The position numbers and the translations under genes were made by a program. This document shows, in pieces, positions 21,961 to 34,285 of a stretch of 43,531 nt of DNA; the first letter of the stretch is position 1, and every line of letters starts with the position of its first letter. Source of the DNA: an uncultured Clostridia bacterium (GTDB taxonomy: Bacteria; Bacillota; Clostridia; TANB77; CAG-465). Below the pieces are notes generated by a model that was given only the letters and a program-made list of their open reading frames with translations, did no database searches and had not been told where the DNA came from. Location: contig CALXBS010000010.1 in assembly GCA_944386605.1 (NCBI GenBank), positions 1-43,531 of the forward strand. The letters are read 5' to 3'.

Positions 21961-24900
21961 ATGAGTCGAGTTCATGAAGTAGTTAATGGAAAAGCCAAAA
22001 GAATGAGCTTTTCAAATATTAAAGAAGTAATCGAGATGCCAGACTTAATTGATATTCAGAAACAATCGTACGAATGGTTCTTAAAATCTGGACTTAGAGA
22101 TGTATTGGCAGATGTATCACCAATAACTGATTTTTCAGGGAATCTTTTATTGGAATTTATTGATTACAAATTAGAAGATGAAACGAAGTATAGTATCGAA
22201 GAGGCAAAGGAAAAGAACGTTAGTTATTCTTCAAGATTACAAGTACAAGTTCGTTTGATTAATCGTGAAACTGGTGAAATAAAAGAACAAGAAATCTTTC
22301 TATGCGATCTTCCAATTATGACAAATAGTGGGACATTTTTGATTAATGGTGCTGAAAGAGTAATTATTTCTCAATTAGTTCGTTCTCCAGGAGTTTATTA
22401 TGCAGCAGAAAGAGATAAAACTGGTAAGTTTTTATACTCAGCTACGGTTATGCCTAATCGTGGAACATGGTTAGAATATGAATCTGATTCTGCAGATATG
22501 CTATATGCAAGAGTAGATAGGACTAGAAAAGTTCCAATTACTACTTTAATAAGAGCATTAGGAATTGAATCAGATCAACAAATTATAGATTTATTTGAAG
22601 ATGATTTAATTAATAGTGTATTATATAAAGATCAAGCTAAAACACAAGATGAAGCTTTACTAGAAATTTACAAAAAAATAAGACCTAGTGAACCTTTACA
22701 TGTTGATGCTGCTAAATCATTACTTTTTGGTTTATTATTTGAACCTAGAAGATATGATTTATCAAGAGTGGGAAGATATAAATATAATAAAAAATTAAGC
22801 ATTGCAAATCGAATTGTAGGAGAAGTTTCAGCAAATAACATTATTAACCCTGAAACTGGTGAAGTATTAGTAAATTCTGGTGAAGTTATTTCTGAAATGA
22901 TTGCTAATGAAATTAAACAAGCAGGTATTAATGTTGTTTATATCTTAAAAGACAATAAGAAAATAAAAATTATTGGTAATAATACAGTAAATATTTCAAA
23001 ATATCTTGGTTTAGAAATTGACAAAGAAGTTATAAAAGAAGAAGTATATTTACCTGCGCTAAAATCTTTACTTGAAAGAATTGGCGAAGTAGATGAAAAA
23101 GAATTAAGAAAGCAAATTAGGCTAAATAGAGAACGTTTAGTGCTAAAATGTGCTACTTTAGATGATATTATAGCTTCTATCAATTATTTTGTAAATTTAA
23201 GATTTGGTCTTGGATCAATTGATGATATTGATCATTTGGGTAATAGACGTGTAAGATGTGTTGGTGAACTTTTACAAAATCAATTTAGAATTGGATTTGC
23301 TAGATTAGAAAGAGTTGTTCGTGAGAGAATGGCAACACAAGATTTAGATGTTGCAACTCCACAAACTTTAATTAATATTAAACCAGTTGTTGGTGCGTTA
23401 AGAGAATTCTTTGGAAGTTCACAATTATCACAATTTATGGATCAAATCAATCCACTTGCAGAACTTACACATAAGAGAAGAATTTCTGCTCTTGGACCTG
23501 GTGGTCTTTCAAGAGAAAGAGCTGGATTTGAAGTTCGTGACGTACATCATACACATTATGGTAGATTATGTCCTATCGAATCTCCTGAAGGACCTAACAT
23601 TGGACTTATTTCATCTCTTTCTACATTTGCAAAAATTAATCGCTATGGATTTATTGAAGCTCCTTATAGAGTGATAGATAAAGAAACAGGGGTTATTACA
23701 GATGATATTATTTATGTTACAGCAGATGAAGAAGACAAGTATATTGTAGCGCAAGCAAATGAACCTTTAGATGAAGAAAATAGATTTTTACATAAGAGAG
23801 TAAAAGTTAGACATCAAAATGAAATTATTGAAATTGAAAGAGAAAAAGTTGATTTAATGGATGTATCTCCTAAACAATTAGTTTCTGTTGCAACAGCAAT
23901 GATTCCATTCCTTGAAAATGATGATGCTAAACGTGCATTGATGGGTGCAAACATGCAACGTCAGGCAGTTCCATTAATTAGAGCAGAAAGCCCTATTGTA
24001 GGTACAGGTATTGAATACAAAGCTGCAGTAGATTCAGGAATTGTTATTTTAGCAAAAAACGATGGTGTTGTTTCTTATGTAAGTGCAGATAAAATTATTA
24101 TTGATACAAAAAAAGGAAAAGATGAATATCATTTAATCAAATATCAAAGATCTAACCAAGGTACTTGTATCAATCAAAAACCAATTGTTGTTAAAAACGA
24201 AAAAGTGAAAAAAGGCGATGTTATAGCAGATGGTCCATCAACTGAAAATGGTGAATTAGCTTTAGGTAAGAACATTTTAGTTGGATTCATGACATGGGAA
24301 GGTTATAACTATGAGGATGCTATTTTAATTTCTGAAGATCTTGTAAAAGATGATGTTTTAACAACCATTCATATTGAAGATTATGATTGTGAAGCAAGAG
24401 ATACAAAATTAGGACCAGAAGAAATCACTAGAGAAGTACCTAATGTTGGTGATGATGCTTTAAAAGATTTAGATGAAAATGGAATTATTCGTATAGGTGC
24501 TGAAGTTGTACCAGGTGATATCTTAGTAGGTAAAGTTACACCTAAGGGTGAAACAGAACTTACTGCAGAGGAGAAACTTCTAAGAGCAATTTTTGGTGAG
24601 AAAGCAAGAGAAGTAAGAGATACTTCTTTAAGAGTTCCACATGGTGAAGAAGGTACCGTTGTAGATGTAAAAATATTTACAAGAGACAATTGTGATGAAT
24701 TAGCAGCAGGTGTTAATAAAGTTGTAAGAATTTATATAGCACAAAAAAGAAAAATTTCTGTTGGTGATAAAATCGCAGGTCGTCATGGTAATAAAGGTGT
24801 TATTTCAAGAATACTTCCAAGAGAAGATATGCCTTATTTACCAGATGGTACTCCTTTACAAATAGTATTAAATCCATTAGGTATTCCTTCTCGTATGAAC

Positions 24901-25629
24901 GTTGGGCAAGTATTAGAAGTTCATTTAGGATATGTAGCTAAATTATTAGGATGGAAAATTTCTACACCTGTATTTGATGGAGCTAAAGAAGCAGATATTA
25001 GAGAATTATTTGAAGAACAAGGTTTAAATCCAAACGGAAAGTTTGTTCTTCGTGATGGTAGAACAGGTGAGTTATTTGATAGAGAAGTAACAGTTGGATA
25101 TATGTATATGTTAAAACTATATCACATGGTTGAAGATAAAATACATGCACGTTCTATTGGACCTTATTCTTTGGTAACACAACAACCTCTTGGTGGTAAG
25201 GCTCAATTTGGTGGACAAAGATTTGGTGAAATGGAAGTTTGGGCTCTTGAAGCTTATGGTGCTTCTTATACTTTACAAGAAATGTTAACTGTAAAATCAG
25301 ATGATATTGTAGGACGTTTGAAAACATATGAAGCGATTGTAAAAGGAGAGAGTATTCCAAAACCAGGAATTCCTGAATCATTTAGAGTACTTACAAAAGA
25401 ATTGCAAAGTTTAGCATTAGATCTTAAAATGTATAGAGAAGATGAACAATTAGAGCTTAGAGAATCAATGGAAGATGATACGGATGGAGTAGAACCTACT
25501 TTTGATGATGAGATTCCTAATATGACCTCAGAAGATGATTTTGATGGTATGATGTTTCAAGATGAAAATGGTGAAAATATAGAAGAATTATCAGATTCTG
25601 ATATTGATTTTATAAGTGATGATGAGTAA
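21961..25629 (+). CDS. rpoB: DNA-directed RNA polymerase subunit beta
   Basis: A 1222-aa beta subunit. The rifampicin-pocket region is visible ([18 protein letters not shown], then [13 protein letters not shown]), with the Asp, His and Ser positions most often mutated to resistance in their wild-type state; Ile stands at the variable position after MDQ. Other core blocks are [20 protein letters not shown], the [15 protein letters not shown] catalytic region and the C-terminal [20 protein letters not shown]. The last about 50 residues are strongly acidic. An in-frame start at 21916 lies in the leader terminator; ATG 21961 behind GGGGG is used. rplJ/rplL do not precede it. Confidence 0.98.
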   Translation: MSRVHEVVNGKAKRMSFSNIKEVIEMPDLIDIQKQSYEWFLKSGLRDVLADVSPITDFSGNLLLEFIDYKLEDETKYSIEEAKEKNVSYSSRLQVQVRLINRETGEIKEQEIFLCDLPIMTNSGTFLINGAERVIISQLVRSPGVYYAAERDKTGKFLYSATVMPNRGTWLEYESDSADMLYARVDRTRKVPITTLIRALGIESDQQIIDLFEDDLINSVLYKDQAKTQDEALLEIYKKIRPSEPLHVDAAKSLLFGLLFEPRRYDLSRVGRYKYNKKLSIANRIVGEVSANNIINPETGEVLVNSGEVISEMIANEIKQAGINVVYILKDNKKIKIIGNNTVNISKYLGLEIDKEVIKEEVYLPALKSLLERIGEVDEKELRKQIRLNRERLVLKCATLDDIIASINYFVNLRFGLGSIDDIDHLGNRRVRCVGELLQNQFRIGFARLERVVRERMATQDLDVATPQTLINIKPVVGALREFFGSSQLSQFMDQINPLAELTHKRRISALGPGGLSRERAGFEVRDVHHTHYGRLCPIESPEGPNIGLISSLSTFAKINRYGFIEAPYRVIDKETGVITDDIIYVTADEEDKYIVAQANEPLDEENRFLHKRVKVRHQNEIIEIEREKVDLMDVSPKQLVSVATAMIPFLENDDAKRALMGANMQRQAVPLIRAESPIVGTGIEYKAAVDSGIVILAKNDGVVSYVSADKIIIDTKKGKDEYHLIKYQRSNQGTCINQKPIVVKNEKVKKGDVIADGPSTENGELALGKNILVGFMTWEGYNYEDAILISEDLVKDDVLTTIHIEDYDCEARDTKLGPEEITREVPNVGDDALKDLDENGIIRIGAEVVPGDILVGKVTPKGETELTAEEKLLRAIFGEKAREVRDTSLRVPHGEEGTVVDVKIFTRDNCDELAAGVNKVVRIYIAQKRKISVGDKIAGRHGNKGVISRILPREDMPYLPDGTPLQIVLNPLGIPSRMNVGQVLEVHLGYVAKLLGWKISTPVFDGAKEADIRELFEEQGLNPNGKFVLRDGRTGELFDREVTVGYMYMLKLYHMVEDKIHARSIGPYSLVTQQPLGGKAQFGGQRFGEMEVWALEAYGASYTLQEMLTVKSDDIVGRLKTYEAIVKGESIPKPGIPESFRVLTKELQSLALDLKMYREDEQLELRESMEDDTDGVEPTFDDEIPNMTSEDDFDGMMFQDENGENIEELSDSDIDFISDDE

Positions 25630-25644
25630 TAAGGAGGATTTAAA

Positions 25645-28600
25645 ATGCAAGATATGGATAATTTTGATAGATTAAGTATCGGACTTGCTTCTCCAGAAAA
25701 AATAAGAGAATGGTCTAAAGGTGAAGTTAAAAAACCAGAAACTATCAATTACAGAACATTAAAACCAGAAAGAGATGGACTATTTTGTGAAAAAATATTT
25801 GGACCAACAAAAGACTGGGAATGTTATTGTGGAAAATATAAAAAAGTAAGATATAAAGGAATTATTTGTGACAGATGTGGTGTTGAAGTTACAAAGAAAA
25901 AAGTAAGACGTGAAAGACTTGGACATATTGAACTTGCTTGTCCAGTCTCTCATATCTGGTTTTTCAAAGGAATTCCAAGTAGAATGAGCTTGATTTTAGA
26001 TATTTCTCCTAAAGCTCTAGAAAAAGTATTATATTTTGCTTCATATATTGTTATTGATCCAAAAGAAACAGGATTAAAAGCTTGTGACGTAATTAATGAA
26101 AAAGAATATAGAGAAATTATCGAAAAATATGGAAGTGACGGTATTGTTGTAGGTATGGGTGCAGAAGCAGTAAGAGAGTTACTTGCTAAAATCGATTTAC
26201 AACAATTAGAAAAAGAAATTAGAAAAGAATTAGAAAAATCAACAGGTGCTAAAAAATTAAAATTAATCAAAAGAATAGAAACTGTAGAAGCATTTATAGA
26301 ATCTGGAAATAGACCAGAATGGATGATCCTTGAAGTATTACCTGTTATTCCACCTGATTTAAGACCTATGGTACAATTAGATGGTGGAAGATTTGCTACA
26401 TCTGATTTAAATGATTTATATAGAAGGGTTATTAATAGAAATAATCGTTTAAAAAGATTATTAGAATTAGAGGCTCCTGATATCATTGTAAGAAATGAAA
26501 AAAGAATGCTTCAAGAATCTGTTGATGCCTTAATTGATAATGGAAGACGTGGCAGACCAATTACAGGTGCTGGTGGAAGAGCGTTAAAATCATTATCAGA
26601 TATGTTAAAAGGTAAACAAGGAAGATTTAGACAAAACTTACTTGGTAAAAGAGTTGACTATTCAGGTCGTTCTGTTATTGTTATTGGACCAGAGTTAAAA
26701 ATTTATCAATGTGGTTTGCCTAGAGAAATGGCTCTTGAATTATTCAAACCATTTGTTATGAAAGAACTTGTAAAAAGAAAATTAGCTTTTAATATTAAGA
26801 ATGCTAAAAGAATGGTTGAAAGAACTGCAGTCGAAGTATGGGATGTTTTAGAAGAAGTTATCAAAGATAGACCAGTTATGTTAAACCGTGCTCCTACTTT
26901 ACACAGACTTGGCATTCAAGCTTTTGAACCTGTTCTAGTTGAAGGTAGAGCAATAAAATTACATCCACTTGTATGTCCTGCGTTTAACGCAGACTTTGAT
27001 GGTGACCAAATGGCAGTCCATGTTCCTTTGTCACCAGAAGCAGTTGCAGAAGCAAAATTACTTATGTTAGCTTCTAATAACTTATTAAAATTACAAGATG
27101 GAAAACCAGTTACTGTTCCTTCACAGGATATGATTCTTGGAAGTTATTATTTAACTGTAAACTTAGGGAATGAACCAGGTGAAGGTAAAATCTTCTCTAG
27201 TGTAGAAGAAGTAATGATGGCTTATGATGAAGGAATTATTGGAATGCACATTCCAATTAAAGTAAGAGTAACAAAAGAAATTGATGGAAAGAAAGTTACA
27301 GGAATTATTGATGCGACAGCAGGTAGATTAATATTTAATAGTTATATACCTCAAGATATTGGATTTGTAGATAGAAGTATCAAAGGAAATGAATTAAAAC
27401 TTGAAATTGATTTCCCAGTTAGAAAAAAAGAATTAGGACAAATTATTGATAAATGTATTGCAAAGCATGGGATCACAGAAACTGCAGTTGTTTTGGATGA
27501 TATTAAATCATATGGTTATAAATATTCTACAAAATCAGCTACAACTGTTTCTGTAGCAGATATCGAAATTCCAAAAGAAAAAGCAACAATACTTGCTAAT
27601 GCTGAAGAAGAGGCAGAGAAAGTATTGAAAAATTATAAACGTGGTTTGATTTCTAACGATGAAAGATATAATCAAATTATTAATATTTGGTCTAAAGCTA
27701 CAGATGATATTCAAGCTGCTATTATGAATAATCCTAACAAGATGAACCCTATTCAAATGATGGCTCATACTGGTGCCAGAGGTAATCCAACACAGATTAG
27801 ACAGTTATCTGGTATGCGTGGTCTTATGGCAAATACTATGGGTCAAACAATTGAGTTACCTATCAAATCTTCTTTTAAAGAAGGTCTTGACGTTCTAGAA
27901 TTCTTTATCGCTTCACATGGTGCCAGAAAAGGTCTTGCAGATACTGCATTAAGAACTGCTGACTCTGGATATTTAACTAGAAGACTTGTAGATGTAAACC
28001 AAGATGTAATTGTTATGGAAGATGACTGTGGAACTACTCATGGATTTGATGTAGAAGCAATCATGGAAAGTGGAGAAGCAGTTGAAAAATTATTTGAAAG
28101 AATTGAAGGTAGATTTTTAGCAGAAGACATCAAAGATGAAAATGGTGAAATTGTGTTTGCTAGAAATACTTATGTGGACGCAGATATTGCAGATAAAATT
28201 ATTGCAATGGGTATTACAAAAGTAAAAATTAGATCTGCACTTACATGTGAATCTGTAAGAGGAGTTTGTGCAAAATGTTATGGTAAAAACTTAGCAACTG
28301 GTGAACAAATTACTCCTGGTGAAGCAATTGGTATTATTGCTGCACAATCTATAGGTGAGCCTGGTACACAGCTTACTATGAGAACAATTCATAGTGGTGG
28401 TGTTGCTGGTAGTGATATCACACAAGGTCTTCCTAGAGTTGAAGAATTATTTGAAGCTAGAAAACCAAAGGGTGTTGCTATTGTTTCTGAAATTGATGGT
28501 ATTGTTTCTATTGGGGAACGTGGCTCTAACAAAGAAGTTATTGTTACAAGTGAAGATAAAAAACAAATAGAAAAATACTTAATTGCTTATGGTATGCGTC

Positions 28601-29217
28601 TTGTTGTAAACAATGGTGATATGATTAAAGCTGGTGATAGAATTACAGAGGGTTCTTTAAATCCACATGATATTATCAGAATTAATGGTGATATTGCAGT
28701 TCAAAATTACTTAATTGAAGAAGTACAAAAAGTATATAGAACACAAGGTGTTCATATTAATGATAAGCATATTGAAATTGTTGCACGTCAAATGTTAAGA
28801 AAAATTCATGTAGAAGATGCTGGTGAAACAAACTTAATTGCCGGATCAACTATTGATATGACAGAATTTAATAAAGCAAATAAAAAAGCAAGTGAGGAAG
28901 GAAAGAAACTTGCTATTGGTAAAAAGACATTACTTGGTATTACCAAAGTTGCTCTTTTAACAGATTCTTTCTTATCTGCGGCTTCATTCCAAGAAACTGC
29001 AAGAGTACTAACAGATGCTGCAGTTAAAGGAAAAGTAGATAAATTACAAGGATTAAAGGAAAATGTTATCATTGGACGTTTAATTCCTGCTGGTACTGGT
29101 GTTGTTAACTATAACGAAATAGAAGTAGAACCATTAGAACCTGAAGTAATTGTTCCAAAGGAAGAAAAAGAAGAAGAGATAGTAGAAGAAAAGGAAGAAG
29201 TAGAAGTAGAAGAGTAA
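25645..29217 (+). CDS. rpoC: DNA-directed RNA polymerase subunit beta'
   Basis: A 1190-aa beta' subunit, 15 nt after rpoB behind AAGGAGG. The N-terminal zinc finger ([20 protein letters not shown]), the catalytic Mg2+ loop [12 protein letters not shown], the trigger-loop region ([20 protein letters not shown]) and the second zinc site ([13 protein letters not shown]) are intact. There is no large lineage insert. The C-terminus is an acidic tail of about 20 Glu-rich residues ([18 protein letters not shown]). A strong terminator follows directly, and the next genes are not ribosomal. Confidence 0.98.
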   Translation: MQDMDNFDRLSIGLASPEKIREWSKGEVKKPETINYRTLKPERDGLFCEKIFGPTKDWECYCGKYKKVRYKGIICDRCGVEVTKKKVRRERLGHIELACPVSHIWFFKGIPSRMSLILDISPKALEKVLYFASYIVIDPKETGLKACDVINEKEYREIIEKYGSDGIVVGMGAEAVRELLAKIDLQQLEKEIRKELEKSTGAKKLKLIKRIETVEAFIESGNRPEWMILEVLPVIPPDLRPMVQLDGGRFATSDLNDLYRRVINRNNRLKRLLELEAPDIIVRNEKRMLQESVDALIDNGRRGRPITGAGGRALKSLSDMLKGKQGRFRQNLLGKRVDYSGRSVIVIGPELKIYQCGLPREMALELFKPFVMKELVKRKLAFNIKNAKRMVERTAVEVWDVLEEVIKDRPVMLNRAPTLHRLGIQAFEPVLVEGRAIKLHPLVCPAFNADFDGDQMAVHVPLSPEAVAEAKLLMLASNNLLKLQDGKPVTVPSQDMILGSYYLTVNLGNEPGEGKIFSSVEEVMMAYDEGIIGMHIPIKVRVTKEIDGKKVTGIIDATAGRLIFNSYIPQDIGFVDRSIKGNELKLEIDFPVRKKELGQIIDKCIAKHGITETAVVLDDIKSYGYKYSTKSATTVSVADIEIPKEKATILANAEEEAEKVLKNYKRGLISNDERYNQIINIWSKATDDIQAAIMNNPNKMNPIQMMAHTGARGNPTQIRQLSGMRGLMANTMGQTIELPIKSSFKEGLDVLEFFIASHGARKGLADTALRTADSGYLTRRLVDVNQDVIVMEDDCGTTHGFDVEAIMESGEAVEKLFERIEGRFLAEDIKDENGEIVFARNTYVDADIADKIIAMGITKVKIRSALTCESVRGVCAKCYGKNLATGEQITPGEAIGIIAAQSIGEPGTQLTMRTIHSGGVAGSDITQGLPRVEELFEARKPKGVAIVSEIDGIVSIGERGSNKEVIVTSEDKKQIEKYLIAYGMRLVVNNGDMIKAGDRITEGSLNPHDIIRINGDIAVQNYLIEEVQKVYRTQGVHINDKHIEIVARQMLRKIHVEDAGETNLIAGSTIDMTEFNKANKKASEEGKKLAIGKKTLLGITKVALLTDSFLSAASFQETARVLTDAAVKGKVDKLQGLKENVIIGRLIPAGTGVVNYNEIEVEPLEPEVIVPKEEKEEEIVEEKEEVEVEE

Positions 29218-29220
29218 TCA

Positions 29221-29257
29221 AAAAAGAAGCACTTTATTTTGAAGTGTTTCTTTTTTA
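29221..29257 (+). terminator. Terminator of rpoBC
   Basis: A 15-bp A/T-flanked stem (29221-29235 with 29243-29257), core GAAGCACTT/AAGTGTTTC, ends in six T. It separates rpoBC from the envelope genes. Confidence 0.88.
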
Positions 29258-29315
29258 TGTATAGAAGAAAATAAAGATTATCATAATAAATAGAAAAAAT
29301 TTGTAATAGGAAATA

Positions 29316-29344
29316 TTTACAAATATAGCAATATCATATAGAAT
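29316..29344 (+). promoter_or_regulatory. Possible promoter of the transglutaminase-like gene
   Basis: TTTACA (29316-29321), 17-nt spacer, TAGAAT (29339-29344); the GTG start follows 20 nt later. Confidence 0.5.
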
Positions 29345-29364
29345 ATATATAATTAGGTGATAAT

Positions 29365-30549
29365 GTGAAAAAAATAATAAAGAATATCATTTACTATACT
29401 TTTATCCTTTTTTCTATCGTATATTTTTATATTCATAGAGATCATTTTATAAATATATTTCATTCTGTAGGTTTGTATGCTGAAACAATGTTACAACCAG
29501 AAATTATATATGATGAAACATACAAAATAAATGATATTTTATTTCAGTCAGATAATTATTATTATCATTTGTTAGATGATAATAAAAAGGCAATTTATTT
29601 AGCAATTGCACAAGGAGTTAAAAATTTAGATACAGAGATTATGTTAAAAGATTATCTGTTTGAAAGTAGTGAAAAAACATTAAATGACGTAGATGTTGTT
29701 CTAAATTATTTTCATATGGATCATCCAGAAGTTTTTTATATGGATAATCAATATGAAATTTCAACTTTGTCTTCGGTACTTGGAGATAATGTTACGTTAA
29801 AATTAAATTATTTTGTAAAGGATAAAAAAGAATTAGATTCTAAAATCGTAGCAATTAATCAAAAAATTAATGAATATATTAGTTTAATTGATAAAGAAGA
29901 AGTAATTAATGCAGAGATTTCATTACATGATATGTTGGCTCAAAATGTATCTTATTATTATTTTGAGAATACAAATGAAATTCCAACTACATGTCATACA
30001 ATTGAAGGAGCTTTTTTAGAAAATCTTGCTGTTTGTGATGGTTTAGCAAAAGCATATCAGATTTTATTAAATAACATAGATTTAGAAAGTATTATTGTTT
30101 CTGGAAAATTAGAAGGAGTGCCACATGCTTGGAATATGGTGAAATTAGAAAATGAATGGTATCATGTAGATATTACATCTGCAAAGGCTATTAAAGAACA
30201 AGATATTGTAATACATTCGTATTTTAATATTACAACGGAATATATCAAAAAAACACATGAAATTGATGAGGAAACGGTTATACCAAAAGCACAAGCAAAT
30301 CAGTACCAATATTATCAATATATGGGATATTACGTAGCAAAAAATGAAGATTTAGATTCGAAAATTTCAAAAATTGTGCAAGAGAGTCGTGATCAGAATG
30401 TAATAGAGATCTATGTGGAAAATGACTATAATGTTTTAGATGATATTTATAATGTGGTTCATGAGCATTATAGGAATGTTTTTAATAACTCTAATCAAAT
30501 AAAATACTATAAAATTTTAAATGTTTATATTTTAATGAAAGTAGGATAG
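29365..30549 (+). CDS. Membrane-anchored transglutaminase-like (TGc) protein
   Basis: A 394-aa protein. Residues about 6-24 (KNIIYYTFILFSIVYFYIH) are an uncleaved signal anchor, so the rest faces outward. Residues about 40-190 are an unrecognised, mostly helical domain. The transglutaminase-like core follows: Cys210 in CHTIEGAF, the catalytic C224 in AVCDGLAKAYQILL, H254 in VPHAWNMVKL and D269 in WYHVDIT, so the Cys-His-Asp triad is complete. Bacterial members are proteases, amide-forming or structural enzymes of the wall. The start is GTG 29365 behind TTAGGTGAT; the overlapping ATG 29363 stops at once. It lies between rpoC and rpsL, next to the VWA gene, an uncommon location. Confidence 0.85.
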   Translation: MKKIIKNIIYYTFILFSIVYFYIHRDHFINIFHSVGLYAETMLQPEIIYDETYKINDILFQSDNYYYHLLDDNKKAIYLAIAQGVKNLDTEIMLKDYLFESSEKTLNDVDVVLNYFHMDHPEVFYMDNQYEISTLSSVLGDNVTLKLNYFVKDKKELDSKIVAINQKINEYISLIDKEEVINAEISLHDMLAQNVSYYYFENTNEIPTTCHTIEGAFLENLAVCDGLAKAYQILLNNIDLESIIVSGKLEGVPHAWNMVKLENEWYHVDITSAKAIKEQDIVIHSYFNITTEYIKKTHEIDEETVIPKAQANQYQYYQYMGYYVAKNEDLDSKISKIVQESRDQNVIEIYVENDYNVLDDIYNVVHEHYRNVFNNSNQIKYYKILNVYILMKVG

Positions 30550-30553
30550 TATC

Positions 30554-30582
30554 TTGCTAAAAAAATTATTTTAGTATATAAT
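30554..30582 (+). promoter_or_regulatory. Promoter of the VWA gene
   Basis: TTGCTA (30554-30559), 17-nt spacer, TATAAT (30577-30582). Confidence 0.7.
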
Positions 30583-30604
30583 TTTTAACAAGGAGAGAGG
30601 GAAT

Positions 30605-33094
30605 ATGGAATTTTTAGAAGATATATGGTTTGCCATTTTAGACTTTTTTGATGATCATAGAAAAGGTTTAATTATAACAGGAATTTTTATTGTAGTTTTT
30701 ATCATACTTTCTGTTGTAGCTTATATTATTATAGATCCAATAAAAATTGCTTGGGTTGGAGAAGATACGGTAATGATTGCTACCAGTGCAAGTAGTGTTA
30801 ATTATACTGCTGTTGCCTATAATCGAAAAGGGCAAGGATATCCAATTGAATATCAAGTGACAGGTGGAAGTGTATCTGTAGATGACGAAGGAAATGCTAT
30901 TTGGCAATTACCTGTTGAGAAAGGTACTTATTTTATTACTGCTACTTCTGATAAAGCCACTACTACAAAACAAATTACAGTTTTAGGAAATAATTTAATA
31001 AGTGATTTAGCATTAGAAGTAGAAGAAGTGTTAATGAAAGATAGAGATAATGATGGATTGCCAGATGATTATGAAACTTCTGTCTCACATACTGATCCTA
31101 ATAAAGCAGATACAGATGGAGATAATGTAACAGATGGAAATGAAATTTTACTAGGATTAAACCCATTAGAAGCAAGTAGTAAAAATGATGGAATTCTAGA
31201 TGACCAAAGAGAAGTAGAATGTATTGTTTATGATCAAGCAATAGGAGTAAGTGTGGATATCAAAGGAAAGAAAGATATTACACGTACTACGCTAGAAACT
31301 TTTAAAACAGAAACTTTAGCAAATGTGTCTGCTATTGTTACTGATTTAATTTATATACATTCTTATGGAGATGTAACAAGTGCAACAATTTCTATTGTTT
31401 ATGATGAAAGTAAATTATCTTCACTTGGAATAGATCCTAATAATTTGGCAATCTATGAATTAAATCAATTAAATAATTCTTTTGAAAGATTAGAAACAAC
31501 AATTGATACAACTAATAAATTAGTACAAACAGAAGTTTCTACATTAGGTAATTATTTTGTTGCAGATAAATCTAAACTTAGACCTAGTTTATCAACAGAA
31601 CTTGCTTTTGTAATTGATAATTCTGGATCTATGTATTCTAAAGAAGAAATTAGTGATAGTGAAGAAAATGACGTGGATTTCCAAAGAGTAGATTTGTCTA
31701 ATAAATTAATTGATAGATTGAATGGAAATTATAAATTTTCTGCTGGAAAATTTACATTTGAATATACTAATTTAGCAGATATGACAGAAAATAAAGAAGA
31801 AGTAAAAAATATGATATCTTCTATTAAGACAAGTATAGAAAGCTTTACAGGTACTTATATTGGAAATGCTATTGCCAATGCCTTAAATCAATTTAATGAT
31901 GAAGAAAGTATTAACAGAAGATATATGTTGTTATTAACAGACGGTAGAGATACTACTGGTGTTACTGGATATAACGGAGAAGTTTTAGAAAAAGCTCTTG
32001 TGGAAGCGCAAGAAAAAAATGTAAAGATCTATACAATTGGCTTAGGTCAAAGTATAGACGCTACTGCTTTAAAGAGAATCTCTGATACAACAGGTGGTAA
32101 ATATTATTTTGCTTCTACGGCAGATGATCTAGAAAATATCTTTAATCTGGTTGCCGCAGAACTAAATTATAATTTACTGGACGTAGATAATAATAATGTA
32201 GATGATCATATTTTAATATGTGATTCGGGAGCTACTACAAAACGAGATGGAATTTCTTTCTCTAATTTTCCAAATTCTACAAATCAATACGGAAGTACAT
32301 ATGGAATGGCTTTATTAAGTAAGCTTTATTATCAAAAGGCATTAGATTCTAATTATAAAGCGATTACAATTAGAGATGGTGATGTGGTTATTGAAGCAAA
32401 AGAAGTTGCTCCAAGTAGTGCAGGACTTGATTATAATTTAAATTCTTTGTATAAATCTTCTCCAGAGGTATTTGGATTATTAGCAGATTTACCTAAAAAT
32501 TTCTGGAAAACGAAAGTAGAAAACAAAGTATTAGGTATTCAAGATGAATATAAAACAGAACTTGCTGCTCTTTTATTAAATGTATATTCACAGGATTATG
32601 TAGATGAAAATACAGATTTTAATAAATATGAAAATTATATGTTGGATATCAATACTTTATATGCAGAAGACTTAAATATGGATTTATATAAAGTAGATAC
32701 GATAGACATTAATTTCTTGCGACTAATTTATCGTTTAGATGTATTTAAATATAGGGACGAAGAATTTAAATTTATTGATGATAGTGATAAAGCATATAAT
32801 AAGCTAGTAGAAGAACTAAGTAATGGAAGACCTACATTACTAAAATTAAATGAAAATTATACAGTACTTGCTTTAAAATTGATGGCAAATTTAGAGAATC
32901 CAAATAAATTAAAGATAGAAATTTATGATCCAAACTATAGTGGACAAATTAGATATCTTGATGTAGAGAGAACGCAAAACATACAGTTAGAGAATTATAA
33001 TGAATCTTTAACAAGATATGAATATAAATTTACTTATCAAGGAATTAAAACAAATGTATCTGTTAGTATTCCAAATTTAGCTTCTAATTTATAA
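30605..33094 (+). CDS. Membrane-anchored VWA-domain protein with Ca-binding repeats
   Basis: An 829-aa surface-type protein. A helix at about 20-43 (GLIITGIFIVVFIILSVVAY) anchors it without a cleavable signal. An Ig-like beta domain (about 50-135) follows, then calcium-type aspartate repeats of the thrombospondin-3/EF kind (DRDNDGLPDDYE from residue 146; DPNKADTDGDNVTDGNE), a linker domain, and a von Willebrand A domain with the MIDAS motif DNSGSM (from D338) and LTDGRDT (D446). The last about 120 residues (GRPTLLKLNENYTVLAL, IEIYDPNYSGQIRYLDV) resemble a papain/C39-like domain whose His is replaced. Probable roles are adhesion or surface assembly. AGGAGAGAGG precedes the ATG. It may act with the adjacent transglutaminase-like protein (inference). 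Confidence 0.88.
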   Translation: MEFLEDIWFAILDFFDDHRKGLIITGIFIVVFIILSVVAYIIIDPIKIAWVGEDTVMIATSASSVNYTAVAYNRKGQGYPIEYQVTGGSVSVDDEGNAIWQLPVEKGTYFITATSDKATTTKQITVLGNNLISDLALEVEEVLMKDRDNDGLPDDYETSVSHTDPNKADTDGDNVTDGNEILLGLNPLEASSKNDGILDDQREVECIVYDQAIGVSVDIKGKKDITRTTLETFKTETLANVSAIVTDLIYIHSYGDVTSATISIVYDESKLSSLGIDPNNLAIYELNQLNNSFERLETTIDTTNKLVQTEVSTLGNYFVADKSKLRPSLSTELAFVIDNSGSMYSKEEISDSEENDVDFQRVDLSNKLIDRLNGNYKFSAGKFTFEYTNLADMTENKEEVKNMISSIKTSIESFTGTYIGNAIANALNQFNDEESINRRYMLLLTDGRDTTGVTGYNGEVLEKALVEAQEKNVKIYTIGLGQSIDATALKRISDTTGGKYYFASTADDLENIFNLVAAELNYNLLDVDNNNVDDHILICDSGATTKRDGISFSNFPNSTNQYGSTYGMALLSKLYYQKALDSNYKAITIRDGDVVIEAKEVAPSSAGLDYNLNSLYKSSPEVFGLLADLPKNFWKTKVENKVLGIQDEYKTELAALLLNVYSQDYVDENTDFNKYENYMLDINTLYAEDLNMDLYKVDTIDINFLRLIYRLDVFKYRDEEFKFIDDSDKAYNKLVEELSNGRPTLLKLNENYTVLALKLMANLENPNKLKIEIYDPNYSGQIRYLDVERTQNIQLENYNESLTRYEYKFTYQGIKTNVSVSIPNLASNL

Positions 33095-33107
33095 TAAGCC
33101 TAAAAAG

Positions 33108-33146
33108 AATAACCTTATTTGTTTAAAAGCAGATAAGGTTATTTTT
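33108..33146 (+). terminator. Terminator after the VWA gene
   Basis: AATAACCTTAT (33108-33118) pairs with ATAAGGTTATT (33133-33143), followed by TTT and G-rich DNA. It isolates the envelope pair from the rpsL operon. Confidence 0.85.
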
Positions 33147-33180
33147 GTGGGAAGTTTTCTGAAAAGTTTATGTAAAATCG

Positions 33181-33209
33181 TTGACTTTTAAAGCTATATT
33201 TAGTATAAT
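33181..33209 (+). promoter_or_regulatory. rpsL operon promoter
   Basis: TTGACT (33181-33186), 17-nt spacer, TATAAT (33204-33209); about 50 nt of leader to the start codon. Confidence 0.88.
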
Positions 33210-33259
33210 TATAGACGTACCTTGTGTACATTATAAAAAAGGAAGGAAGGTGAATTTAA

Positions 33260-33676
33260 GTGCCTACATTTAGTCAATTAGTTAGAAAAGGAAGAGATAC
33301 AAAAGTATCAAAATCAAAATCTCCAGCTTTACAAAGAGGCTATAATTCAAGAAAGAAAACTGCAACTAATCAATCTTCTCCACAAAAAAGAGGAGTATGT
33401 ACAGTTGTAAAAACACAAACACCTAAAAAACCAAATTCTGCTTTACGTAAAGTTGCCAGAGTAAAACTAACAAACACTATGGAAGTAACTGCTTATATCC
33501 CAGGAATCGGACATAATTTACAAGAACATAGTGTTGTACTTATTAGAGGTGGAAGAGTAAAAGATCTTCCTGGTGTACGTTATCATATTGTTAGAGGTGT
33601 TCTTGACACTGCTGGTGTTGCAAATAGAATGCAAGCTAAATCAAAATATGGTGCAAAGAGACCAAAGAAAAAATAA
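33260..33676 (+). CDS. rpsL: 30S ribosomal protein S12
   Basis: A 138-aa S12 located at the decoding centre. Visible are [15 protein letters not shown] at the start, the [17 protein letters not shown] loop (the Lys mutated in streptomycin resistance is unchanged) and [17 protein letters not shown], also wild type, so streptomycin sensitivity is expected at S12. The C-terminus [10 protein letters not shown] is standard. The start is GTG 33260 behind GGAAGGAAGG. It is the first gene of an rpsL-rpsG-fusA-tuf block with its own promoter. Confidence 0.98.
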   Translation: MPTFSQLVRKGRDTKVSKSKSPALQRGYNSRKKTATNQSSPQKRGVCTVVKTQTPKKPNSALRKVARVKLTNTMEVTAYIPGIGHNLQEHSVVLIRGGRVKDLPGVRYHIVRGVLDTAGVANRMQAKSKYGAKRPKKK

Positions 33677-33685
33677 GATTTTCGT

Positions 33686-34264
<579 letters not shown>

Positions 34265-34285
34265 TATGAGAGAGGAGGAAAATTT

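Noticed and set aside
23411-23674. Long alternative frames on both strands within rpoB, rpoC, fusA, tuf and rpsG
   Set aside because: They are shadows of highly conserved genes, lack ribosome-binding sites, and show no family text.
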